DNA from: Acherontichlamydia pituitae
GTDB taxonomy: Bacteria; Chlamydiota; Chlamydiia; Chlamydiales; Rhabdochlamydiaceae
NCBI GenBank assembly: GCA_019634675.1
Contig: JAHCAX010000021.1
Coordinates: 1-5,027, forward strand
Reading direction: 5' to 3'
Length of the DNA: 5,027 bases
Shown: piece by piece, positions 1 through 5,027 of the stretch
Layout: each line of letters starts with the position of its first letter
Numbering within the stretch: the stretch's first letter is position 1
The notes under the pieces: model-generated
What the model was told of the DNA's origin: nothing
The model's input: only the letters and a program-made list of their open reading frames with translations
The model's database searches: none
Position numbers and translations under genes: made by a program

Positions 1-6
1 CCCAAA

Positions 7-12
7 TCCTCT
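7..12 (-). promoter_or_regulatory. possible Shine-Dalgarno for a gene beyond the left edge
   Basis: Read on the minus strand, the last bases after the radC stop contain AGAGGA, a good match to a ribosome binding site. It lies 6 bases from the window edge, so a start codon could fall just outside. The tight spacing of the three genes upstream makes a fourth operon member plausible. This is inferred from one short motif; the gene itself cannot be seen. Confidence 0.3.
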
Positions 13-26
13 AACGAATTAAGCCC

Positions 27-722
27 TTAATAACGGGCCCTTTCAGGAACAAACCCTTTTTCGCGAAGGGAAACAAATCCCGACCGGCAGACGATCAGGT
101 GGTCGTCGAGGCCGATGCCCATGATCTGCCCCGATTTGACCAGGGTCCGGGTAAGCTCCAGGTCTGCTGACGAGGGAGTAGGATCTCCGCTGGGATGGTT
201 GTGGGCGATGATCACGCTGTGGGCCTTGTGGCGCACAGCTGGATAAAAGACCTCGCGTGGATGGACAAGGACCTGAGATAGGGTTCCGACAGAGACCTGC
301 TCCCGATGGATCAAGCATCCGCGCACATCGCGGAGCAAGACAAAGAGAACCTCCTGCTTCAACTCGGCGATCTCCCCTCTGACGAGCTCATAAGCTTCAG
401 AAGAGCTTTTAATGGGGAACTTTTCCAGCGCATTGATCTTTTTGCATTTGGAGGCGATGCCGAAGACGGCTTTAAGCTGGATCGCTTTTGCCTTGCCGAT
501 CCCTTTGATCTCCATGAGCTCGGAAACGGTCGCTTCCAGCAGACGCTCGAGGCTTCCGAAATGAGACAGGATCTCAGTGCTGACATCCAAGACCGATTTG
601 CCCTGCGTGCCGCTGCCAAGGACGATCGCGATCAGCTCAGGGATCGATAAAGCTTCGACGCCATCCCTTAAAAGTCTTTCACGAGGTCTTTCTTCTTGCG
701 GCAGACTTTTTAATGGACTCAT
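27..722 (-). CDS. radC: RadC family protein (JAMM/MPN+ domain)
   Basis: This gene encodes 231 residues, the usual RadC length. Residues 1-65 match the RadC N-terminal region (ERPRERLL, then SIPELIAIVLGSG). A helix-hairpin-helix segment follows at about 68-85 (ELMEIKGIGKAKAIQLKA), a fold that commonly binds DNA backbone. The C-terminal JAMM domain, about 105-225, is intact: Glu124 lies before the core strand, then HNHPSGDPTPSSAD gives His174, His176 and Asp187 as the expected metal ligands. RadC was once linked to DNA repair, but that phenotype was later traced to another gene. The family role is unsettled, with a metal-dependent, DNA-associated activity inferred. The ATG lies 2 bases after the hflX stop, with AGG six bases ahead as a weak ribosome site, so translation is probably coupled to hflX. 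As I recall, Chlamydia species lack radC, which points to a larger-genome relative. Confidence 0.95.
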   Translation of the reverse strand: MSPLKSLPQEERPRERLLRDGVEALSIPELIAIVLGSGTQGKSVLDVSTEILSHFGSLERLLEATVSELMEIKGIGKAKAIQLKAVFGIASKCKKINALEKFPIKSSSEAYELVRGEIAELKQEVLFVLLRDVRGCLIHREQVSVGTLSQVLVHPREVFYPAVRHKAHSVIIAHNHPSGDPTPSSADLELTRTLVKSGQIMGIGLDDHLIVCRSGFVSLREKGFVPERARY

Positions 723-724
723 TT

Positions 725-2032
725 CTAACCTAACAGGAACGGTTGGACTTTGTATTCAAGATGGGATGGGATCTCCGCTTCAATGAGGATATCATTTTCC
801 TCGTATTCGCAGGTAACCACCTTTCCTTCGCGCATCAGTTCGCTGACGAGGGCGTAATGGCTCTGAGGGATGCGGGCCTTGATGATCTTGCGAAGGAGGG
901 ATATCTCCTTCATCATCATGTCCATCAGCTCTTCAAATCCCGTCTTATGCAGAGCAGAAATGGGAACAGTCTTTTTGTACTTGAGCCTGAGCTTGGCAAG
1001 GATTGCAGGGTTTTCACACTGGTCGACCTTGTTCAAAACGGTGATCATCGGATGCTCTGCGGCGCCGAGCTCTTTTAAGACAAGCATGGTGTCTTCCGCT
1101 TGGTTCTCCGCCATCGGATGGCTGGCATCAATCAGATGCAGAAGAATGTCGGTATGGACAGCCTCTTCCAGCGTGCTCTTGAATGCAGCGACTAAGGTGT
1201 GCGGAATCTTCCGGATGAAACCTACTGTATCGATGAGGAGGATGTCCTGATGGTTGGGCAGCTCGAACTTGCGCGTTGTGGTATCAAGCGTTGCAAACAG
1301 CTTATCTTCGACGAGGACATCGGCTTGGGTAAGCGCTTTGAGCAGCGTCGACTTGCCGGCATTGGTATAGCCGACAATGGCAAATGTGGGTACCCCGCGC
1401 CGCTGTCTTAAACTTCTCTGGGTGATCCGCTGCTGGGCGACATCTTCGATCTCTTTTTTCAAACGGTCGACGCGCCTGCGCAAAAGCCTTCTGTCGATCT
1501 CGATCTGCTTCTCCCCTTCCCCTTTGACAAAAGCTCCTCCGCCGGAAGACTGTCGGGAAAGGTGGGTCCACATCCTCTTCAATCTTGGAAATTGGTAGCG
1601 GACCTTGGCAAGCTCGATCTGCAGCTTTGCCTCGCGCGTTTGAGCGCGTTGGGCAAACACCTCGATGATGAGTTCTGTCCGGTCGATCACCGGGCGTTGA
1701 AAGAACTTTTCCAGGTTACGCTGCTGGTGCGGAGTGATCTCATCATCAAAGAGGATCACCTCTGCCGACTTTTCTTTGGCCATTGCCAACAGTTCATCGA
1801 GCTTGCCGGAGCCCAGGTATGTTCCTGCATCGAGCTTTTTGATGGGACAGGGCACTTTGGCCATTGTTTGCAGGCCATAGGTATCGCACAAACGTTCCAG
1901 CTCGTTGAGGTTGTCCTCGCAGCTTTGCTTATCGGCAGTCGCTCGGTAAGCTCCAATAAGCAGCGCTGTTTTAAAGGCTTTTAGTTCGAATGGCGCTGTG
2001 ACATCTTCTTTTTGGATTTCTTCGGTCATCAT
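725..2032 (-). CDS. hflX: ribosome-splitting GTPase HflX
   Basis: This gene encodes HflX, a translation-associated GTPase that binds stalled or idle 70S ribosomes and splits the subunits, notably under heat or antibiotic stress. Counting 435 residues from the ATG at 2032, the N-terminal HflX domain (about 20-200) includes TYLGSGKLDEL (71-81) and FDDEITPHQQRNLEK, both family hallmarks, plus a coiled-coil-like basic helix before the G domain. The glycine-rich loop SSGGG (162-166) leads into GEGEKQIEIDRR. The G domain has G1 GYTNAGKST (221-229), a switch I region LFATLDTTTRKF, G3 DTVGF (268-272), G4 NKVD (334-337) and G5 SAL (359-361), so it should bind and hydrolyse GTP. The start is uncertain: an in-frame GTG at 2038 and a second ATG at 2029 are possible, and none has a good ribosome site. 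The MBL gene stops just upstream, and radC starts 2 bases after this stop. Confidence 0.97.
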   Translation of the reverse strand: MMTEEIQKEDVTAPFELKAFKTALLIGAYRATADKQSCEDNLNELERLCDTYGLQTMAKVPCPIKKLDAGTYLGSGKLDELLAMAKEKSAEVILFDDEITPHQQRNLEKFFQRPVIDRTELIIEVFAQRAQTREAKLQIELAKVRYQFPRLKRMWTHLSRQSSGGGAFVKGEGEKQIEIDRRLLRRRVDRLKKEIEDVAQQRITQRSLRQRRGVPTFAIVGYTNAGKSTLLKALTQADVLVEDKLFATLDTTTRKFELPNHQDILLIDTVGFIRKIPHTLVAAFKSTLEEAVHTDILLHLIDASHPMAENQAEDTMLVLKELGAAEHPMITVLNKVDQCENPAILAKLRLKYKKTVPISALHKTGFEELMDMMMKEISLLRKIIKARIPQSHYALVSELMREGKVVTCEYEENDILIEAEIPSHLEYKVQPFLLG

Positions 2033-2044
2033 GAGCACTCAGTG

Positions 2045-2821
2045 TTAAAATGAAATTTCCATGCCATCGTAGCTCAAGCGCACGTCGGGAGGAAGGAGGG
2101 CATTGGTTGTGTTGTATTCTAGATCATGGGCAAGATGGGTCAGATAGGTCGTCTCTGAACCAATGCGCCTTGCAAACGCGATGGCCTCTTCAAGGCTAAA
2201 ATGCATTAAGGTCGGTACATGGCGCAGCGCGCTGAGCACCAGAATTTTTACCCCTTTCAAACTGCGGACCAGCTCATCGGTGTATTCGCGGATATCGGAA
2301 ACATAGGCAAAGTTTCCGATGCGAAAACCCGTGACCTTCGTCGTCGTTTGAAAATAGCTCATGTATTGGATCGGCACCCCTTGGAACTCCCGGCGTCCGA
2401 AATCTGTTTCAAGGACCTCGAAGTCGATCTGGGCGCTGATGCTCTTGCCCGGTTCCAAAGGACGCATCATGTAATGGTAGCGAAGCTTGAGGTCATCGAG
2501 GGTCTCTTGGGACAGCAGGCAAGGCAGCGCGCACTTTTGGATAAAATAATAGACCCGCAGATCATCCAGTCCCCCGACATGGTCGAAATGGGGATGGGTG
2601 ATCAAGACCCCATCAAGATGATCGATTTTAAATTTAAGCGCCTGCTCGCGGAAATCGGGCCCCACATCGAGCAGCAGCGTCTTGCCGCCTACTTTAAGCA
2701 GCCCGGCCGAGCGGAGGCGTTTGTTCTCGAGCAGCGGTGATTTGCAGACGTCGCAGCTGCAGCCGATTGCTGGAACTCCTGCCGATCCCCCTGTTCCGAT
2801 AAAAAGAAATTGCCCGTGCAT
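2045..2821 (-). CDS. PhnP-like MBL-fold metallo-hydrolase
   Basis: This 258-residue protein belongs to the metallo-beta-lactamase superfamily and resembles the PhnP group of metal-dependent phosphodiesterases. The main metal motif is HPHFDHVGG, with His76, His78, Asp80 and His81. Further candidate ligands are Asp175 in YVSD, His207, and His229/His232 in THLAHD. The N-terminus has Cys21, Cys23 and Cys26 in a CxCxxC arrangement, as in the structural zinc site of E. coli PhnP; this separates it from general beta-lactamase-like enzymes. E. coli PhnP acts on a cyclic phosphodiester in phosphonate breakdown, but no C-P lyase genes are visible here, so the substrate may differ (cyclic nucleotides or RNA-derived phosphodiesters are possibilities). 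The ATG at 2821 gives a proper first beta strand (FLFIGTGGSAGVP) but has no clear Shine-Dalgarno. It is the first gene of the operon with hflX. The same pair is known in C. trachomatis, where this gene is annotated phnP (recalled, not searched). Confidence 0.92.
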   Translation of the reverse strand: MHGQFLFIGTGGSAGVPAIGCSCDVCKSPLLENKRLRSAGLLKVGGKTLLLDVGPDFREQALKFKIDHLDGVLITHPHFDHVGGLDDLRVYYFIQKCALPCLLSQETLDDLKLRYHYMMRPLEPGKSISAQIDFEVLETDFGRREFQGVPIQYMSYFQTTTKVTGFRIGNFAYVSDIREYTDELVRSLKGVKILVLSALRHVPTLMHFSLEEAIAFARRIGSETTYLTHLAHDLEYNTTNALLPPDVRLSYDGMEISF

Positions 2822-2853
2822 ATTTGGCCGCTATAAAAATTAAATGTGATTTT

Positions 2854-2882
2854 ACTCTACGCGCCGGTTCTTGAAAAGTTAA
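2854..2882 (-). promoter_or_regulatory. candidate sigma70-type promoter of the MBL-hflX-radC operon
   Basis: On the minus strand TTAACT (2877-2882, four of six consensus bases for -35) is followed after exactly 17 bases by TAGAGT (2854-2859, four of six for -10). Transcription would start near 2847, giving a leader of about 25 bases before the ATG at 2821. It sits where an operon promoter is expected. The match is moderate and the surrounding sequence is AT-rich, so chance is a real alternative. Confidence 0.35.
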
Positions 2883-2888
2883 AATGAG

Positions 2889-3070
2889 GAGCCAGTTGCA
2901 AAACTCGGATGCCGGGAAAAATCGATGATTTTGAGCCAGTTTGTCAGCTGCTTAAGCAGCCAAAGCCCTGTTTCCAAGGACATACTCCTAGTGAGTAGGA
3001 CTCGGGACCAGGGTGGCAAAATGACTCAAAAGGGCGATTTTGCCGGGCATCCGGGTTATGCAACCGGCTC
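2889..3070. repeat. long imperfect palindrome, MITE-like, overlapping the ATPase 3' end
   Basis: The left arm (2889-2938) is the reverse complement of the right arm (3022-3070) at roughly 40 of 50 positions, with one single-base gap. Shared blocks read gagcc, gttgca, cggatgcc, aaaatcg and ttttgag. The pairing continues inward: tttgtca (2940-2946) with tttgcca, read on the minus strand at 3014-3020, and ccctg (2966-2970) with caggg (3009-3013), closing near 2986-3000. The left half alone also carries a 14-base palindrome. As RNA the whole would form one long hairpin. The right arm contains the last four codons (Glu-Pro-Val-Ala) and the TAA of the ATPase gene. It could be a non-autonomous mobile element, a dispersed repeat, or a strong barrier between the ATPase transcript and the next operon. 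No target-site duplication was identified. Confidence 0.75.
2947..2960. repeat. perfect 14-bp palindrome
   Basis: The sequence gctgcttaagcagc equals its own reverse complement. It lies inside the left half of the larger palindrome and has no partner in the right half, so it looks like a side structure or an insertion in one arm. It could be a binding site for a dimeric protein. No run of T follows on either strand, so it is not a typical intrinsic terminator. Confidence 0.6.
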
Positions 3071-4225
3071 TGAACTCCAATGCTCGGCGATAATTCCATT
3101 GGAGAAAGGGAATTTATCTTTGCGAAGGTTTAAAAGGGCGCATTTCTTGACCGGATACTCCTTTTTAAACTCTTCTAAGGGCTCGGTCATTTCTACTTTT
3201 GGCGATGAGGTAAATTTAATTTCAAAAGCATCGAGGTGATCTCCATGGTCGATCAGTAGATCAATCTCCAGACCTTTTGCAGTGCGGTAGAAATAACAAG
3301 GCGCCCTCTCCCCTTTTCCTGCAAACTGCTTTACCTTCTCCATAATGACCATGTTTTCAAAAATATGGCCTCTAAACGGAGAATGGATAAGCTGTTCGAC
3401 ACTTTCAATACGAAGCAGATAGCAAAGCAGCCCTGTGTCTACGAAAAGGAGCTTGGGCGATTTGACGATCCTCTTTGTGAGGTTCCTTGCATATGGCTCT
3501 AATAAATAAACAATCGATGTCGCCTGCAGCAGCATCAGCCAGTCTTTAGCCGTTGTTTGGGAAATCCCGCACTCTTTCCCAATCTCATTTAAGTTGAACA
3601 GCTGCCCTGTCCGGGAGGCCAATAACACCAAATACCGCTGAAACTGCCCCAAATCTTGGATGTTGCGCATCGTGCGCAAATCCCTTTCGAGATAGGTGGA
3701 GAGATAGGCGCTATGCCAATATTTGGGCTGCAGCTCTGGCTCAACTTGGAATTCAGGGTAAAACCCTTTGAGAATCTGTTCTGCAAGCACCCGCTCTTCC
3801 CATAGGTCCGCGTGCTGGATCTCTTTCCAACTCAATGGATAAAGTTGCAGGATCGCAATACGACCTGCTAGGGATTCGGCTACACCCTTCATTAACGGAA
3901 AGATCTGCGATCCAGTTAAAACATATTGTCCATGCGCACGTCGATTTGCATCGACATTGATCTTAATGTACGATAGCAAAGCTGGAGCATACTGGATTTC
4001 ATCGATGATCAGTGGAGCTTCATACGTCTTTAGAAATAAGGCTGGATCTGATTCCGCTAAATTGCGGATCAATGGGTCATCAAGCGTGACATAATTATAG
4101 TTCTTTAGACAGTGCTTTAGTAGGGTCGACTTCCCAGCCTGTCTTGGACCTGTGATCAAAACGACAGGAAACTGCTCAAGGACCTCTTTTAGAGGCTTTT
4201 CTAGCTGACGATGCAAGTACTTCAT
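3056..4225 (-). CDS. AAA+ ATPase with DUF4143 (PD-(D/E)xK-like) C-terminus
   Basis: The protein has 389 residues, normal for this widespread family of unknown cellular role. Counting from the ATG at 4225, the P-loop is GPRQAGKST (26-34), the Walker B strand is PLIIDEIQ (71-78), and a sensor-like TGSQ is at 104-107, followed by the family's ESLAGR and LYPLSWKE. The middle has YLSTYLERDLRTMRNIQD (174-191). A winged-helix-like segment follows at about 211-245 (NEIGKECGISQTTAKDWL). The DUF4143 part includes LLFVDTGLLCYLL (about 259-271), FEN (289-291), GLEIDLLID (318-326) and FEIKFT (334-339), consistent with a nuclease-like PD-(D/E)xK core built from Glu290, Asp322, Glu335 and Lys337. An in-frame TTG at 4243 could add six residues (MRYHEV), but family proteins usually begin near MKYLxR, so the ATG is preferred. 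The last four codons lie inside a palindromic repeat, and a perfect hairpin precedes the gene. The gene looks intact and mobile-like in context. Confidence 0.93.
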   Translation of the reverse strand: MKYLHRQLEKPLKEVLEQFPVVLITGPRQAGKSTLLKHCLKNYNYVTLDDPLIRNLAESDPALFLKTYEAPLIIDEIQYAPALLSYIKINVDANRRAHGQYVLTGSQIFPLMKGVAESLAGRIAILQLYPLSWKEIQHADLWEERVLAEQILKGFYPEFQVEPELQPKYWHSAYLSTYLERDLRTMRNIQDLGQFQRYLVLLASRTGQLFNLNEIGKECGISQTTAKDWLMLLQATSIVYLLEPYARNLTKRIVKSPKLLFVDTGLLCYLLRIESVEQLIHSPFRGHIFENMVIMEKVKQFAGKGERAPCYFYRTAKGLEIDLLIDHGDHLDAFEIKFTSSPKVEMTEPLEEFKKEYPVKKCALLNLRKDKFPFSNGIIAEHWSSEPVA

Positions 4226-4244
4226 AACTTCATGATACCGCAAA

Positions 4245-4285
4245 ATCGGTGCATTTTCAAGATCAAATCTTGAAAATGCACCGAT
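4245..4285. repeat. perfect 19-bp inverted repeat before the ATPase gene
   Basis: The arm atcggtgcattttcaagat (4245-4263) is followed by a 3-base spacer and its exact reverse complement (4267-4285). In minus-strand RNA this forms a 19-bp stem ending one base before the in-frame TTG and 19 bases before the preferred ATG of the ATPase gene. A short run of four T follows the stem on the minus strand. It may act as a terminator for the GrpB gene, as an attenuator or translation-blocking hairpin of the ATPase, or as an operator for a dimeric regulator. Its exactness makes chance very unlikely. Confidence 0.85.
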
Positions 4286-4371
4286 AAAACATAAAACATT
4301 TATCTTAAATAATTTATAAAAGAAATTGATTCGAAAACAGCTTTAACCAGGAGATATTTTTCCCCAAAAAA
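4286..4371 (-). promoter_or_regulatory. AT-rich spacer, possible ATPase promoter region
   Basis: This spacer between the GrpB stop and the hairpin is strongly AT-rich. On the minus strand it contains TATAAA (4313-4318), which could serve as a -10 element, but no -35 hexamer with standard spacing is convincing. Since the GrpB gene and the ATPase gene are separated by about 146 bases and a hairpin, a separate promoter here is plausible. No clear GC-rich terminator follows the GrpB stop. Confidence 0.25.
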
Positions 4372-4881
4372 TCAAATTTTCAGGGATTTTAAGGCCTGTT
4401 GAATGAAGGGATCTTTGAGCTTGCGGTAAGCTTCTCCATCGCCATCGGCGCTGCTTGCTGCCAATTTTTTCATCTCGACATACTGCTGCAACACGCTTGG
4501 CTGGGCAATCAGATAGTCCCTAAAGCCGACCAGTTCTTTCCAAACGGGGCCTTGATGGACAAGCAGGTGCGCATGGTACCTTCGCACGCCCTCTTTAGGA
4601 TCGGGAAGATCGATCCGGAAAAAAAGGCGCTCTTCCGTGCTCCCATTGGCCCGAAATTCATACCCTACGCCAATCAACTCTTTGGAGACAGCTTCGATAG
4701 AACTTTTGTCAACTCCGATGGCCAGATCGATGATCCCTTTGCCGCCAAGGCCAGGAACTGCTGTGCTGCCGATATGTTCGATTGCCGCAATATTTCGAAC
4801 ATGGCTTAAGATCCTCTCTTTTTCATTCTGGAAGAGTTCGATAAAATCGGGATCGTAAGGTTTATATACATACTTCTTCAT
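4372..4881 (-). CDS. GrpB family protein (UPF0157, nucleotidyltransferase fold)
   Basis: The 169-residue product matches the GrpB/UPF0157 family in length and motifs. It starts MKKYVYKPYDPDF, where family members typically have a Y..PYDP.W-like opening. The core EHIGSTAVPGLGGKGIIDLAIGV (35-57) carries the GST..PG..GK..ID pattern of the nucleotidyltransferase superfamily. Next come FFRIDLPD (87-94), HAHLLV (103-108), FRDYLIAQP (120-128) and a C-terminal Y..LK segment. The biochemical role is unknown; in some bacteria the domain is fused to dephospho-CoA kinase. The start is set at the ATG at 4881 because AAGGAA (4891-4896) lies 9 bases upstream and because the frame ahead of it, although open up to an ATG at 4986 and beyond, is Arg/Cys-rich and unlike the family. 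Downstream is an AT-rich spacer leading to the ATPase gene. Confidence 0.93.
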   Translation of the reverse strand: MKKYVYKPYDPDFIELFQNEKERILSHVRNIAAIEHIGSTAVPGLGGKGIIDLAIGVDKSSIEAVSKELIGVGYEFRANGSTEERLFFRIDLPDPKEGVRRYHAHLLVHQGPVWKELVGFRDYLIAQPSVLQQYVEMKKLAASSADGDGEAYRKLKDPFIQQALKSLKI

Positions 4882-4890
4882 GAACGCCGG

Positions 4891-4896
4891 TTCCTT
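4891..4896 (-). promoter_or_regulatory. Shine-Dalgarno deciding the GrpB start
   Basis: AAGGAA on the minus strand sits 9 bases before the ATG at 4881. It is the best ribosome binding site seen in the window and supports the shorter 169-residue protein over the 204-residue extension starting at 4986. Confidence 0.7.
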
Positions 4897-4916
4897 GCAT
4901 ATATACACATCGTGAT

Positions 4917-5027
4917 TCAAAAATAGGTTTTGTCTTCGCTGGCATCCCAGCCTATGGTCCCGCCTGCATCGGCCATGTGTATTCACATGACCTGCTTCGG
5001 CGACGGCTAAAGCCTGGCCTAAATTCT
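4917..5027. repeat. probable dispersed repeat or gene remnant at the right edge
   Basis: This segment is GC-richer than the flanking spacer and dense in small symmetries: caaaa/ttttg (4918-4932), gctgg/ccagc (4938-4951) and catgtg/cacatg (4974-4989, loop tatt). An 11-mer, cctgcatcggc (4963-4973), recurs with one change as cctgcttcggc (4991-5001). Both strands have overlapping open frames, including a 19-codon minus-strand frame (ATG at 4976, TGA at 4917-4919) and a plus-strand frame open to the window end without a start codon. No complete protein family is recognised. The pattern suits an intergenic repeat or the remnant of a gene lying mostly outside the window. Confidence 0.4.

Noticed and set aside
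21..43. Repeated GCCCTT near the radC stop as a terminator stem
   Set aside because: The two copies are in the same orientation, so they cannot pair, and the overlap with coding sequence gives no T-run.
1562..1984. Plus-strand 140-codon open frame
   Set aside because: It is antisense to the conserved N-terminal domain of hflX and has no independent motif or ribosome binding site.
2219..2740. Plus-strand 173-codon open frame
   Set aside because: It lies entirely opposite the MBL hydrolase, whose metal-binding motifs are clear. The product shows no family features.
2981..3001. Small inverted repeat tccta/tagga as an intrinsic terminator
   Set aside because: The stem is only 5 bp with a 5-base loop and no T-run. 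It is better read as the tip of the larger palindrome.
2925..3239. Plus-strand 104-codon open frame across the palindrome and the ATPase 3' end
   Set aside because: Most of it is the reverse of the well-supported ATPase gene, it has no recognisable domain, and its start lies inside the repeat. A short repeat-encoded peptide cannot be excluded, but nothing supports it.
4399..4809. Plus-strand 136-codon open frame
   Set aside because: It is antisense to the GrpB-family gene, which has the expected motifs, length and Shine-Dalgarno.
4882..4986. N-terminal extension of the GrpB protein to the ATG at 4986
   Set aside because: The 35 extra residues are Arg/Cys-rich and unlike the family, whereas the ATG at 4881 has a good AAGGAA nine bases upstream.
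1..5027. CRISPR array, tRNA, rRNA, toxin-antitoxin pair or defence island
   Set aside because: No regularly spaced repeats, no tRNA-like cloverleaf or rRNA sequence, no small paired genes and no recognised defence genes were seen on either strand.

Overview
The window reads like a bacterial chromosome from the phylum Chlamydiota, probably an environmental (Parachlamydiales-type) lineage rather than Chlamydia itself. The main evidence is an adjacent pair: a PhnP-like metallo-beta-lactamase (MBL) hydrolase followed by the ribosome-associated GTPase HflX. From memory this matches CT380/CT379 of Chlamydia trachomatis. The extra genes around the pair (radC, a DUF4143-type ATPase, a GrpB-family protein) are what larger amoeba-associated chlamydial genomes often carry. 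This assignment is an inference from gene order and protein character; no search was run.

All five convincing genes lie on the minus strand, so transcription runs from high to low coordinates. Positions 27-2821 form a compact operon read MBL hydrolase -> hflX -> radC. The MBL-to-hflX gap is 6-12 bases, depending on the hflX start, and the hflX-to-radC gap is 2 bases. A sigma70-like promoter can be proposed just upstream, at 2854-2882. A purine-rich AGAGGA at the left edge (7-12) suggests the operon continues into a gene beyond the window.

Positions 2822-4371 hold a separate unit: a 389-residue AAA+/DUF4143 ATPase gene bracketed by palindromic DNA. At its 3' end a roughly 180-base imperfect long palindrome (2889-3070) supplies the last four codons and the stop codon. 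At its 5' end a perfect 19-bp inverted repeat (4245-4285) sits 19 bases before the preferred ATG. Positions 4372-4881 encode a GrpB/UPF0157-family nucleotidyltransferase-fold protein. The right edge (4917-5027) is a GC-richer segment with small hairpins, a near-duplicated 11-mer and overlapping open frames. It looks like a dispersed repeat or gene remnant rather than an ordinary leader.

Functionally, the operon joins ribosome rescue (HflX), a metal-dependent phosphodiesterase-like hydrolase and a RadC JAMM-domain protein. The ATPase and GrpB genes look like accessory cargo. No complete new multi-gene system is evident. The most notable signals are the palindromic structures at both ends of the ATPase gene and the repeat-like segment at the right edge.
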